Of a DNA stretch of 30,099 nt, positions 1-7,820 are shown piece by piece. The notes under the pieces are model-generated. The model did no database searches. It was given only the letters and a program-made list of their open reading frames with translations, and had not been told where the DNA came from. The position numbers and the translations under genes were made by a program. This DNA comes from JBAXXL01 sp038206725 (GTDB lineage: Bacteria; Bacteroidota; Ignavibacteria; Kapaibacteriales; UBA2268): positions 1-30,099 of the forward strand of contig JBBRAO010000037.1 of NCBI GenBank assembly GCA_038206725.1. Reading direction: 5' to 3'. How positions within the stretch are numbered: position 1 is the stretch's first letter; each line of letters begins with the position of its first letter.

Positions 1-81
1 GTACTGCTTTTGGGCGGGTTGTGCATTTACAACGAGTGCGGAAATTAGTACTACTAAAACCATTAATAAGGTTTTTTTCAT
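1..81 (-). CDS. N-terminus of an exported protein, cut by window edge
   Basis: Reading leftwards from an ATG at 81, the frame stays open to the window edge (27 codons). It starts with two lysines and a long run of Leu/Val/Ile, and reaches a VNAQP-type signal-peptidase I site, so the product is exported. A strong AAGGAGG Shine-Dalgarno lies between the stop of the upstream protease gene (94) and this ATG, only 12 bases away. It is therefore the third gene of the operon with the VWA-OmpA lipoprotein and the protease. The mature protein lies outside the window and cannot be identified. Confidence 0.7.
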   Translation of the reverse strand, partial: MKKTLLMVLVVLISALVVNAQPAQKQY

Positions 82-93
82 TTATTCCTCCTT

Positions 94-723
94 TTACCGT
101 TTTCTATAGTTTATTTTATTTTTATTTAAAAAGTAAATGATTGTTCGTGGACAAAGAGCGATATTAAAATTCTGCGAGTCTTCCAATTGCATCGAAGGTA
201 TTCCGACTAATTCACCTTTTAAATTTATCAATGCACCGCCACTATTACCCGGATTAATACTTGCCGCGGTAAAGATATACGGGGTCGTATATTTTGATAT
301 AATTCCTTTGGTTACATATTCCAATATGCCAAAGGGATTACCAATACAAACCACATCCTCACCGACTTTTATACTATCCGGATTTGCAACTGGGAAGTCT
401 GTTGAATTTTCAAGAAATGGTGTTTTTAGTAAGCAAACATCCAAATCTTCATCAAAATCTATTAATTCCGCATAATATAGATCTTTGTTATGAGTTGTAA
501 TAGTAATACTGCTATTTTGTTCAACAGCATTTTGTACAACGTGATAATTTGTTAATATATATCCGTTTACTGAAATAATTACACCACTGCCAAGTGCTGA
601 ATCAGTTTGAACAAGAACTACACTTGATAAATTAGATTCAATTAGAGTAGGTATATCAGTTCCCTGTGCTTGTACATTTAAACAAAGGAATATTAAAGAT
701 AAAAATAATAAAATTGCTTTCAC
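94..723 (-). CDS. Exported trypsin-like (HtrA-type) serine protease without PDZ domain
   Basis: A 209-residue chymotrypsin-fold protease. It has a signal peptide (about residues 1-20, ending VQAQ) and then a single Trypsin_2-like domain. The triad is readable: His61 in LTNYHVV, Asp95 in DLDVCLLK, and Ser161 in NPGNSGGAL with the usual GNSGG oxyanion loop. No PDZ domain follows, so it is shorter than DegP/HtrA; a role as a periplasmic or cell-surface protease is inferred. The start is GTG (721-723), three bases after the TAG stop of the upstream VWA-OmpA gene and with AAAGG upstream, so translational coupling is likely. The substrate is unknown; the neighbouring envelope lipoprotein is a plausible partner only by context. 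Confidence 0.88.
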   Translation of the reverse strand: MKAILLFLSLIFLCLNVQAQGTDIPTLIESNLSSVVLVQTDSALGSGVIISVNGYILTNYHVVQNAVEQNSSITITTHNKDLYYAELIDFDEDLDVCLLKTPFLENSTDFPVANPDSIKVGEDVVCIGNPFGILEYVTKGIISKYTTPYIFTAASINPGNSGGALINLKGELVGIPSMQLEDSQNFNIALCPRTIIYFLNKNKINYRKR

Positions 724-726
724 TTT

Positions 727-2418
727 CTATACCTTTATAACAAATTCTACTCTTCTATTTTCTTTTTTCTCGTAGTCATTAGTTTCAGGATTCCAAATAG
801 GATCGGCCATACCGTGCGGAACAATAATGATTCTACTTTTTGGTATCCCGAGCTTTTCGAATTCTTTTGCCACAATTTCAGCTCTTCTTTTAGATAAATC
901 CATATTTACCGTCGGTGCTCCTGTTAAATCAGTATGCCCGTGTATTTCGATTACTGTTTTTGGATTTTTAATTAGATAATTTGCCATCGTTTCAATATTT
1001 GGTTTATAGATGTCTTGAAGCTCATCTTTACTATATTCAAAATATGCAATCCATTGTCTCTGCATCAAATCCAATCCCGTTCCGTCAATTTTCCCGATAT
1101 ATGTTTTTCTATTGATATTGCCTGTTGTTCCGTCTGGGTTTCCTAAAGTCATAATTATATTATGCTCACCGTCTAATTTTTTTGGTTTGAATGTAACTAA
1201 ATAATAATTATGAAATATTCTCGGAAGCTCATTAAAAATTTGTTCAATTTCTTGACTATTATTTGCAAAATAGCTTTTTCCATCTGTAAGAGCGGAGATT
1301 TTCTCTAAAAGAGTTTTATCTACATTGCCATAGCCGATTGTAAATATTCTTACCTTTTCATCTCTGGCATTATATATTAACTGTTTTGGCAAAAAAGCAT
1401 ATCCTTGGTCGTTTTGAAGAGCGGCGCTCATTGAAGAATTTTCGTAACCATCTGTAAATAAAACTTCAATTTTTGTTGTTTTATTTCCGGATAAACTTCT
1501 AATACCTTCATCTGCTGCCGCAATTAAAGCGGTACCACCACCGAAATTATTTAGCCCATCAAATATGCTTGGAGTTAGTAGGGCGTTCTTGTCATTTGTT
1601 AAATTGACGGTTCTTTCAATATTTTGGTCAAATTTAATAATTGAGGCTTCATCTTTCTTTTCCATTTTGGAGATAAACTTTTTGACGGAATTTTGCAAAG
1701 ACACTATGACATTATCCATAGAGCCACTATGGTCTAAAACCAAAGAGAAAGAATACTTTGCGGCTAATGTATCGTGTCTTTCTTCGACATCGAAATCATC
1801 AATTTTATAATCTTTGCCATCTACTTCTTCCATTAGATTCACAAAGTATTTTTTTGCGGTTTCATTTGAGCCGTAAGGTGGAGCTAAATTAGCAATAAAG
1901 TTTCCGAATTCATCTTTTACAGTCACATACAATTGAATTTTTGTAGGATAATCCAATTTATCCACAAAGAAAATATCATATTTTATTTTTGTATCTTCTT
2001 TTGTGTTTTCAATAGTTTGAAGCCCACGAACATAATCAGATTTTACAGTGCTGGGTTCCTGCATAACAGTTGGTTTGATAATAACAACTGTGTCAACTTT
2101 GGTGGCTTTTTTTACTACGGTTAATTCGCATTTTTCGCGTTTGTCTTTATCTTTTTTGTAAGCATAAATTGAATATTCTGTAGTAAAAGATGGTGAAACT
2201 AACATTCTGCTTCGTAGTGGCGCCGACTCTAAAATCGGCTCGTCAAAACTTTGTTGTTTTAGAACAATTGAATCCGCGTTTTGGACTTCCCATTCAAGAT
2301 AGGTTTTATTGCCCTCAGTGATAATAGAATCGGATGTTCTAAATTTAATAATGGCGATAGGTTTGTTGCACGCGGTCAGAATAAGAATTACGATTAGTAA
2401 GCATAAAATAGTCTTCAT
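727..2418 (-). CDS. VWA domain and OmpA-like peptidoglycan-binding lipoprotein
   Basis: I place the start at the ATG at 2418, not the longer ATG at 2457, because GGAGG lies 6 bases upstream of it and the protein then begins with a lipoprotein signal (LILTAC, lipidated Cys17). The product has 563 residues. An N-terminal Ig-like segment (about 20-100) is followed by a von Willebrand A domain (about 224-400) with an intact MIDAS start, DHSGS at 229-233. The C-terminal OmpA domain (about 450-563) carries IEIHGHTDLTG, LSKRRAEIV and ENRRVEF, the family signature for binding peptidoglycan. It probably links the outer membrane to the cell wall and displays a metal-dependent adhesion domain. It is the first gene of a three-gene minus-strand operon with a good promoter at 2509-2539. 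The ligand is unknown. Confidence 0.88.
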   Translation of the reverse strand: MKTILCLLIVILILTACNKPIAIIKFRTSDSIITEGNKTYLEWEVQNADSIVLKQQSFDEPILESAPLRSRMLVSPSFTTEYSIYAYKKDKDKREKCELTVVKKATKVDTVVIIKPTVMQEPSTVKSDYVRGLQTIENTKEDTKIKYDIFFVDKLDYPTKIQLYVTVKDEFGNFIANLAPPYGSNETAKKYFVNLMEEVDGKDYKIDDFDVEERHDTLAAKYSFSLVLDHSGSMDNVIVSLQNSVKKFISKMEKKDEASIIKFDQNIERTVNLTNDKNALLTPSIFDGLNNFGGGTALIAAADEGIRSLSGNKTTKIEVLFTDGYENSSMSAALQNDQGYAFLPKQLIYNARDEKVRIFTIGYGNVDKTLLEKISALTDGKSYFANNSQEIEQIFNELPRIFHNYYLVTFKPKKLDGEHNIIMTLGNPDGTTGNINRKTYIGKIDGTGLDLMQRQWIAYFEYSKDELQDIYKPNIETMANYLIKNPKTVIEIHGHTDLTGAPTVNMDLSKRRAEIVAKEFEKLGIPKSRIIIVPHGMADPIWNPETNDYEKKENRRVEFVIKV

Positions 2419-2508
2419 TGAATCCTCCAAAAACTCAAGGTGGGTTGCTAAATTCATTAATTAAGCTAAATTTTACAAGCCCATCTGCAATTAATAAAAA
2501 ACACTATG

Positions 2509-2539
2509 CAAAATTACAATTATTTCTTTAATTTCCAAA
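2509..2539 (-). promoter_or_regulatory. Bacteroidota-type promoter for the VWA-OmpA operon
   Basis: On the minus strand a TTTG box (2536-2539) is separated by exactly 19 bases from TAATTTTG (2509-2516). This matches the known Bacteroidota primary-sigma consensus TTTG-N19-TAnnTTTG. Transcription would start near 2503, giving a leader of about 85 bases before the ATG at 2418. Boxes are seen directly; activity is inferred. Confidence 0.6.
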
Positions 2540-2578
2540 TACTAATTTCAGTTTTCGCCCATCCCGCCCAAACAAAAT

Positions 2579-2694
2579 GAATTCAACCCCTTTGGGGCTG
2601 AATTCGGATTTCGCTTTACCACGGGTTTCACCCGCGGTTATTGAGATTAAACCGCTATCGGGGCTTGAAGTTGGATTCCCGCGTCCGCGGGAAT
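2579..2694. repeat. Cluster of palindromic intergenic repeats (REP/dRS3-like)
   Basis: Three hairpins lie close together: arms 2579-2590/2594-2605 around a TTT loop (one mismatch), a CGGGT/ACCCG hairpin at 2622-2634, and ATTCCC-N8-GGGAAT at 2675-2694. The last has the same layout as the Neisseria dRS3 repeat, though such short ATTCCC repeats occur in many phyla. The cluster is GC-rich against an AT-rich background and has no credible gene; short ORFs here have repeat-derived composition. A link to RAYT-type transposases is plausible (a broken one lies at 17385) but not shown. Confidence 0.6.
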
Positions 2695-2813
2695 GACAAA
2701 CAAAAGGATAGGTCGGTAATGACAATTGGGTTACGTTTCCGGTTAGCCCTTGTTCCAAGGGGGTTAGGGGTTTTTTCTTTTCTTCTTCTTCTTCATCGCG
2801 TTCAAAATTATGA

Positions 2814-2846
2814 AACCTTCCGAAGGTCTCAAACCTTCCGAAGGTT
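2814..2846. repeat. AACCTTCCG..CGGAAGGTT palindromic repeat, copy A
   Basis: Two near-identical units, AACCTTCCGAAGGT (2814-2827) and AACCTTCCGAAGGTT (2832-2846), each internally palindromic and also able to pair with each other. Diverged relatives occur at 22829-22862 and 25330-25363. Between this repeat and 3015 I see only AT-rich sequence without a gene. Confidence 0.6.
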
Positions 2847-3015
2847 CAGAAAGATGATGACCGGTTCAGATCAGGAATTGTGAATAGATGTTTTATAGTT
2901 ACTATGATTCAAATAATTAAAACTGTCAGCGAATTTACACACTATTTGACTTTGTTTGTAAAAGAGGTAGAAATTTCTGTAAATTAATGAATATTGTTTA
3001 ATTATATTAGATAAT

Positions 3016-3049
3016 AATTTGTAAATTTGATTTTGAAAATTTACAAATT
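3016..3049 (+). promoter_or_regulatory. Inverted repeat and possible promoter before the decarboxylase operon
   Basis: A perfect 13-base inverted repeat, AATTTGTAAATTT (3016-3028) and AAATTTACAAATT (3037-3049), separated by 8 bases. The left arm contains TAAATTTG (3022-3029), a fit to the TAnnTTTG -7 box, 41 bases before the mmdA ATG. No good -33 box at standard spacing is visible. The layout suits a repressor operator over a promoter, but the AT-rich composition makes chance palindromes more likely. Confidence 0.4.
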
Positions 3050-3069
3050 TAATGCTTTTGGAGTACTCA

Positions 3070-4629
3070 ATGACAATCGAAGACAGACTCAAAGAATTAA
3101 AAGAAAAGCGCGAGTTGGCTCGCTTGGGCGGCGGCGAAAAACGAATCGCCTCACAACATAAAAAAGGGAAATTAACCGCTCGCGAAAGAATCGAGTTACT
3201 TTTGGACGATAACAGCTTCGAAGAATTCGATATGTTTGTAACTCACAGGTGTATTGACTTTGGATTAGAAGCTCAAGAATTTTTATCAGATGGCGTCGTA
3301 ACAGGATATGGAACGATAGACGGAAGATTGGTTTACGTTTTTTCACAGGATTTCACAGTCTTTGGCGGATCACTTTCCGAAACCTTCGCGCAGAAAATAT
3401 GCAAGGTTATGGACAAAGCTATGAAAATGGGTGCACCAATAATCGGAATTAACGATTCGGGTGGTGCCAGAATTCAGGAAGGTGTCCTAAGCTTGGCCGG
3501 TTATGCCGAAATCTTCCAACGGAATATTTTAGCTTCGGGTGTTATACCTCAAATCAGCGCAGTTTTTGGACCTTGCGCGGGCGGTGCGGTGTATTCCCCG
3601 GCACTAACCGATCTTATCATAATGAGCGAAAACACGAGTTATATGTTCGTTACCGGACCAAAAGTTGTAAAAACGGTTACTAACGAAGACGTTACAACGG
3701 AAGAATTGGGCGGTGCTATGATTCACGCTTCGAAATCGGGTGTAGCCCACTTTGCCGTTGGGTCAGAAGAAGAAGGGCTATCGCTTATACGCAAGATTTT
3801 GAGCTATTTCCCTCAGAATAATTTGGAAGAACCACCGCGCTATAGTTGCAAAGACCCTATTGATCGGTTCGATGATGAATTGAACTATATAGTTCCCGAA
3901 AACCCAAATAAACCTTATGATATTAAAGATGTAATTTATAAAATTGTTGATAATGAAGAATTTGTGGAAGTTCACCGCAGTTATGCTAAAAACATAGTGG
4001 TAGGTTTTGCAAAATTCAATGGTCAGCCTGTAGGTATCGTTGCAAACCAACCAAGTTATTTAGCAGGTGTGTTGGATATCAACGCCAGCCGTAAGGGCGC
4101 GCGCTTTGTTCGTATGTGCGATGCTTTCAATATTCCTTTAGTTACCTTGGTTGATGTACCCGGATTTTTACCCGGAACCAATCAGGAATACGGCGGGATA
4201 ATTATTCACGGAGCTAAACTGCTTTTTGCTTATGGCGAGGCGACAGTACCGAAAGTAACGATAATTTTACGCAAGGCTTACGGAGGCGCTTACGATGTGA
4301 TGAGTTCGAAACATTTACGCGGTGACATCAACTACGCTTGGCCCAACGCTGAAATAGCCGTTATGGGACCATCCGGTGCTATTGGTGTGTTGTATTCCAA
4401 ACAATTGGAAGAGTTAAAAAATCCCGATGAATTACAAAAATTCGTCAATGAAAAGGAAACTGAATACAGGGATAAATTTGCTAATCCTTACGTAGCCGCC
4501 AAATTTGGATTTATAGACGATGTAATCGAACCGCGCAACACAAGATTCCGAATAATCAGAGCCTTGGAAATGCTAGTAACTAAGAAAGAATCCAATCCAT
4601 TAAAGAAACACGATAATATACCGTTGTAA
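3070..4629 (+). CDS. mmdA: Methylmalonyl-CoA decarboxylase alpha (acyl-CoA carboxyltransferase) subunit
   Basis: A 519-residue carboxyltransferase of the acyl-CoA carboxylase beta (PccB/MmdA) family, about the usual length. I prefer the ATG at 3070 over the one at 3052 because TGGAG lies about 7 bases upstream. Both crotonase-fold halves are present: the N-lobe has GGARIQEG and the oxyanion loop GPCAGGAVYSPALTD (from residue 167), and the C-lobe has DVPGFLPGTNQEYGG and GGAYDVMSSKHLRGD (from residue 405). It moves the carboxyl group from methylmalonyl-CoA to the biotin carrier encoded two genes downstream. The following OadG-like, biotin-carrier and beta genes show it belongs to a sodium-pumping decarboxylase; on its own it could equally be called propionyl-CoA carboxylase beta. 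It is cytoplasmic and membrane-associated through its partners. Confidence 0.92.
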   Translation: MTIEDRLKELKEKRELARLGGGEKRIASQHKKGKLTARERIELLLDDNSFEEFDMFVTHRCIDFGLEAQEFLSDGVVTGYGTIDGRLVYVFSQDFTVFGGSLSETFAQKICKVMDKAMKMGAPIIGINDSGGARIQEGVLSLAGYAEIFQRNILASGVIPQISAVFGPCAGGAVYSPALTDLIIMSENTSYMFVTGPKVVKTVTNEDVTTEELGGAMIHASKSGVAHFAVGSEEEGLSLIRKILSYFPQNNLEEPPRYSCKDPIDRFDDELNYIVPENPNKPYDIKDVIYKIVDNEEFVEVHRSYAKNIVVGFAKFNGQPVGIVANQPSYLAGVLDINASRKGARFVRMCDAFNIPLVTLVDVPGFLPGTNQEYGGIIIHGAKLLFAYGEATVPKVTIILRKAYGGAYDVMSSKHLRGDINYAWPNAEIAVMGPSGAIGVLYSKQLEELKNPDELQKFVNEKETEYRDKFANPYVAAKFGFIDDVIEPRNTRFRIIRALEMLVTKKESNPLKKHDNIPL

Positions 4630-4644
4630 AAGGGAGCTAATACT

Positions 4645-5073
4645 ATGTCAATAATCGAAATATATAATAACTTAAGTATCGTTGCCTCGGAAACAGCACA
4701 CTTGAAGAGTAAGTTTCAAAAAATCGTCTTCGATCCATCCAAAATATGGCAGATGGACGGATGGTCTATCGCGGGATATTCGTTTCTTGTCGTTTTTCTT
4801 GCTTTAACTGTTATAGTGTTATTTTTCCTGATGACAGGAAGAATATCATTTGTTCTTAACGCACGAAAAGCAAATCTTATTCAGATTAAAAAAATACCTA
4901 AAGAAAAAAAAGAAATGAATAATGACATTCACGCGGCGATTTGTATGGCGTTATTCATACAAATCAATGATACTCACGACGACGAAAGCGGTGTTATAAC
5001 CTTAGAGAAAATAGAGCGCAGGTATTCGCCTTGGAGTTCAAAAATTTACAATATCAAAAAGAAACCATTTTAA
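4645..5073 (+). CDS. OadG-like membrane anchor subunit of the sodium-pumping decarboxylase
   Basis: A 142-residue protein with one clear membrane helix (about residues 44-66, GYSFLVVFLALTVIVLFFLM) and a soluble C-terminal part with DIHAAICMALFI, HDDESGVITLEKIERR and YSPWSSKIY. That C-terminal pattern is typical of OadG/gamma-type subunits of Bacteroidota decarboxylases, which hold the carboxyltransferase and biotin carrier at the membrane beta subunit. It starts 15 bases after mmdA with GGGAG as ribosome-binding site and lies in the same operon. Confidence rests on the motif recall plus the complete operon context. Confidence 0.85.
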   Translation: MSIIEIYNNLSIVASETAHLKSKFQKIVFDPSKIWQMDGWSIAGYSFLVVFLALTVIVLFFLMTGRISFVLNARKANLIQIKKIPKEKKEMNNDIHAAICMALFIQINDTHDDESGVITLEKIERRYSPWSSKIYNIKKKPF

Positions 5074-5096
5074 ATAAGAAATAAAGTGATAAAAAT

Positions 5097-5534
5097 ATGA
5101 GAGAATTCGATTTTATAATACACGGTGATGAATATCACGTTGAGTTGAAAAGTTTTGTTGGAGATGTTGCTGAATTGGATGTAAACGGCACAGGTTATAG
5201 CGTTAAAGTCAAGCAAATGGCGGTTCAACAATCAAAAACCCCTATTTTAGTTAGGAGCACTCCTTCTAATGTACCTGTTGACAATCCGAAAACTTCCAAA
5301 CCAACTCAACCGGTGGGCGCGGGAAAAGTTTTGTCTCCATTACCGGGTACTGTATTAAGCATAAATGTAAATGTTGGCGATAAAGTCAAAAACGATGATG
5401 TCCTTCTGATTATGGAAGCGATGAAAATGGAGAATGAAATCCGTACAGACATAAGTGGTACAATCAAATTGATCCAAGTTAAACCGAATGACACAGTACT
5501 CGAAGGCGATGTACTAGTAGTAATAGAGGGTTAA
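5097..5534 (+). CDS. Biotin carboxyl carrier subunit of the decarboxylase
   Basis: A 145-residue biotinyl protein. The N-terminal half (1-45) is a small beta-rich docking part; residues 46-75 form a Pro/Thr/Lys linker; residues 76-145 are a biotinyl/lipoyl domain. The biotin attachment motif EAMKMENEI is intact with Lys110 as the modified residue, preceded by PLPGTVLSINV. It carries the carboxyl group between the MmdA active site and the membrane beta subunit. It is the third gene of the operon, 23 bases after the OadG-like gene and 1 base before the beta-subunit gene, so tight co-translation is likely. No biotin carboxylase is encoded nearby, consistent with a decarboxylase rather than an ATP-driven carboxylase. 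Confidence 0.92.
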   Translation: MREFDFIIHGDEYHVELKSFVGDVAELDVNGTGYSVKVKQMAVQQSKTPILVRSTPSNVPVDNPKTSKPTQPVGAGKVLSPLPGTVLSINVNVGDKVKNDDVLLIMEAMKMENEIRTDISGTIKLIQVKPNDTVLEGDVLVVIEG

Positions 5535-5535
5535 T

Positions 5536-6684
5536 ATGGGAAATCTGGATAAACTAATTGCTTTTACAGGCTTTGCCAATGTACATACCGGAAATTTGGT
5601 GATGATATTGGTAGGTATAATCGCTATTTATTTAGCTATTAAAAAAGATTTCGAACCTTTGTTATTAATACCCATTGGATTTGGTATTTTAATCGGAAAT
5701 ATCCCGTTTTATACCGCCCCAGGAGTTAACTTAGAAATTGGTTTGTACCAAGAAGGTAGCGTACTGAACTATTTATACTATGGTGTTATCAAAGGAATTT
5801 ATCCGCCGTTAATTTTCCTTGGAATAGGGGCGATGACCGATTTTTCGGCTATGATTTCAAATCCGAAATTGATTTTATTAGGTGCCGCGGCACAAATAGG
5901 GATTTTTACTACATTCTGGTTAGCGTTAGCATTTGGGTTCAGTCCCGATCAAGCCGCGTCTATTGGTATAATAGGTGGAGCGGATGGTCCTACGGCTATA
6001 TTTCTAACTACAAAATTAGCACCGGAATTATTAGGTGCTATCGCAATTTCGGCATATTCATATATGGCGTTGGTTCCAGTTATTCAACCACCTATAATTA
6101 GATTACTCACAACTAAAAAAGAACGTCTAATCAAGATGAAGCCTCCGAGAGCTGTCTCGAAAAAAGAAAGAATTTTATTTCCTATTGTTGGTTTGATAAT
6201 TACTACTTTCATTACTCCCGGAGCGTTGCCGCTTTTAGGTATGCTATTCTTTGGTAATATACTCAGAGAATCAGGCGTTACAAAGCGTTTAGCCGAGACG
6301 GCCGCTCGTCCGTTGATTGATATTGTTACTATTTTGCTTGGTATGTCAGTAGGTGCTTCAACTCAAGCGGATGTGTTCTTAAAGTGGCACTCCATATTGA
6401 TTTTCTTTATGGGGGCGTTTGCGTTTATGACCGCTACGGCGGGTGGTGTAGGATTTGCTAAATTTATGAATTTATTTTTGAAAGAAGGCAATAAGGTGAA
6501 TCCTATTATTGGTGCCGCCGGTGTCTCCGCTGTTCCGGCAAGTGCTCGGGTTGCGCACAAGATGGGTCAGTACTACGATAGGTCGAATTATCTGATACAG
6601 CACGCAATGGGACCAAACGTTGCCGGTGTAATCGGTTCCGCCGTCGCCGCCGGATGTTTGCTCAGCTTACTGTTTTTGAAATAA
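5536..6684 (+). CDS. mmdB: Sodium-pumping decarboxylase beta subunit
   Basis: A 382-residue multi-pass membrane protein of the OadB/MmdB/GcdB family, about full length. It decarboxylates carboxybiotin and exports Na+. Diagnostic segments are GIIGGADGPTAIF with Asp150, the position known from OadB to be essential for Na+ coupling, then SAYSYMALVPVIQPPIIRLL and the C-terminal GAAGVSAVPASARVAH and AMGPNVAGVIGSAVAAG. The start lies 1 base after the biotin-carrier stop. With mmdA, the OadG-like gene and the biotin carrier it completes a four-subunit Na+ pump that conserves energy from decarboxylation, typically at the methylmalonyl-CoA to propionyl-CoA step. Which acyl-CoA is used here cannot be proved from the sequence. 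Confidence 0.93.
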   Translation: MGNLDKLIAFTGFANVHTGNLVMILVGIIAIYLAIKKDFEPLLLIPIGFGILIGNIPFYTAPGVNLEIGLYQEGSVLNYLYYGVIKGIYPPLIFLGIGAMTDFSAMISNPKLILLGAAAQIGIFTTFWLALAFGFSPDQAASIGIIGGADGPTAIFLTTKLAPELLGAIAISAYSYMALVPVIQPPIIRLLTTKKERLIKMKPPRAVSKKERILFPIVGLIITTFITPGALPLLGMLFFGNILRESGVTKRLAETAARPLIDIVTILLGMSVGASTQADVFLKWHSILIFFMGAFAFMTATAGGVGFAKFMNLFLKEGNKVNPIIGAAGVSAVPASARVAHKMGQYYDRSNYLIQHAMGPNVAGVIGSAVAAGCLLSLLFLK

Positions 6685-7062
6685 TATATTAAATTCTGCT
6701 CCGTAGGGACGGAATAAGTTCATTATTACGTACCTAAAGGCACTTCCATCCGTTTGGTTCAGACAATTTTCTACCGATATTAAATCCCTCCAGGATTATC
6801 CATATTCTCAATCCTGAAGGGATATCATTTATTTCTTGTTCCAAAGCTCCTGCTTTGGAACAATTTCTTTAATCCTTTTAGGGATGGAATGTTTGTAGAA
6901 GGAATTGATGCCGAGCGCAACGAAACCCTGAAAGGGTGAAATAAAAAAGCCGGCGATTTTGGCTGTAACCTATATTTTTATAAATTTAGAATCGGAATTG
7001 TTTCGTAATTTAATTTTTTGGGGCAATAAATGAATTTAGATGAAAGTAGAACGAGTGATTTA
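6685..7062. repeat. Hairpin-rich intergenic repeat element
   Basis: No gene is seen here. The stretch contains a 13-base stem with one mismatch (6785-6797/6810-6822, around AATCCTGAAGGGA), a perfect 12-base hairpin TTGTTCCAAAGC / GCTTTGGAACAA with a TCCT loop (6836-6863), and an ACCCTGAAAGGGT palindrome near 6925-6938. The order suggests one composite repeat element of about 150-200 bases rather than independent structures. The first hairpins could also end transcription of the decarboxylase operon, although no T-run follows them. Confidence 0.5.
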
Positions 7063-7305
7063 GGGCGAACGCGGTTCGCCCCAACAGCCCACCTTCTTCG
7101 GCAAAGGCGGGCGAAGAAGACGTTGCACGCAACGGCTCTACGAGTGCCGCGCGGACGGTTTTCTTCAAGTCCTCGCCCACAGGGAGAGGATTTAGGTGAG
7201 GGTCTTCTTTCTTCTTCGCCGGGCATCTCGACTTCGCTCGATGACCGGTTTAATTCTCTCGCCGCCCAGTTTATGCAAGCGGACAACTACATCCGGCGGC
7301 ATTTT
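7063..7305. repeat. GC-rich mosaic of unrelated palindromic repeats
   Basis: Successive palindromes with different sequences abut one another: GGGCGAAC/GTTCGCCC (7063-7081), CTTCTTCG/CGAAGAAG (7093-7119), CGTTGC/GCAACG (7121-7134), a CTCGCCC..GAGAGG type element (about 7172-7202) and a TCGACTTCGCTCGA motif (about 7228-7241). The block is markedly richer in GC than its surroundings. The two overlapping ORFs here, one on each strand, are low-complexity read-through of repeats and not real genes. Confidence 0.5.
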
Positions 7306-7315
7306 TTAAATGCTT

Positions 7316-7705
7316 TTACTTTTTCTTATCTTTTCTGCAAAGCTCTTCGATAACCACAAATTGCAACTCACCGATTTTCAGTGCTTGATTGACTTTGCCG
7401 CGGATTGTGATAACGTCTTCTTCGGCAGGTAAGGGCTTTTCTGTTATGACGTGGATTTTGTCTTTTTTGCTCGTTCCGTCGGAAATTTCGTAGAAGCGGA
7501 GTTTGTCGAAAAGGTTTACAACACGGAGAACTTTGCCTTCGAGTATAACTTCTTCTTTATGAAACTTATTTGGACTCTCGTTAATCTCGCGTATTGTGCT
7601 TTTTTTTAATATATTATCGAGAAAACCGATGCAATCATCGGCATACGAAACTGACGTTAATAATAAGCATAGCGAAAGAGCAATAAGTAGAACATTTTTA
7701 TTCAT
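7316..7705 (-). CDS. Small exported protein with a likely OB-fold
   Basis: A 129-residue protein. A signal peptide (1-22, ending VSYA before DD) is followed by about 105 residues. The pattern KEEVILEGKVLRVV, then FYEISDGT, IHVIT and EEDVITIRGKV with QFVVIEEL near the end resembles the five-strand layout of exported OB-fold domains (nucleic-acid-binding or CcmE-like). One cysteine lies near the mature N-terminus and one near the C-terminus, which could form a disulfide in the periplasm. It is transcribed divergently from the DUF1573 gene at 7821. The fold is inferred from pattern only and the function is unknown. Confidence 0.7.
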   Translation of the reverse strand: MNKNVLLIALSLCLLLTSVSYADDCIGFLDNILKKSTIREINESPNKFHKEEVILEGKVLRVVNLFDKLRFYEISDGTSKKDKIHVITEKPLPAEEDVITIRGKVNQALKIGELQFVVIEELCRKDKKK

Positions 7706-7754
7706 ATTTTTTGGTTTAGTAATGAAACAATTACTAAATATAATCGTTTTTAAA

Positions 7755-7770
7755 GTTGAAATGTTTCAAC
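7755..7770. promoter_or_regulatory. Short palindrome between divergent genes
   Basis: GTTGAAA and TTTCAAC flank a 2-base centre in the 115-base gap between the OB-fold gene (minus) and the DUF1573 gene (plus). It could be an operator serving both, but a 7-base arm in AT-rich DNA may be chance. Confidence 0.25.
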
Positions 7771-7820
7771 AAACAAAAGAAATAGTTATAAATTAATATA
7801 AAAATTTGGAGGTAATCTAA

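Noticed and set aside
2528..2883. Overlapping ORFs on both strands between the OmpA and mmdA genes
   Set aside because: Their translations (such as SRVRGNDKQ and CHSRGRGNP) are typical read-through of palindromic repeats; there is no ribosome-binding site or domain.
2884..3069. Cobalamin riboswitch before the methylmalonyl-CoA decarboxylase operon
   Set aside because: No B12-box-like sequence or GC-rich multi-stem structure; only an AT-rich inverted repeat is present.
6978..7353. ORFs of 102 and 107 codons on opposite strands
   Set aside because: They consist of repeat-derived, Arg/Pro/Ser-rich sequence over the GC-rich mosaic and overlap the end of a real gene.
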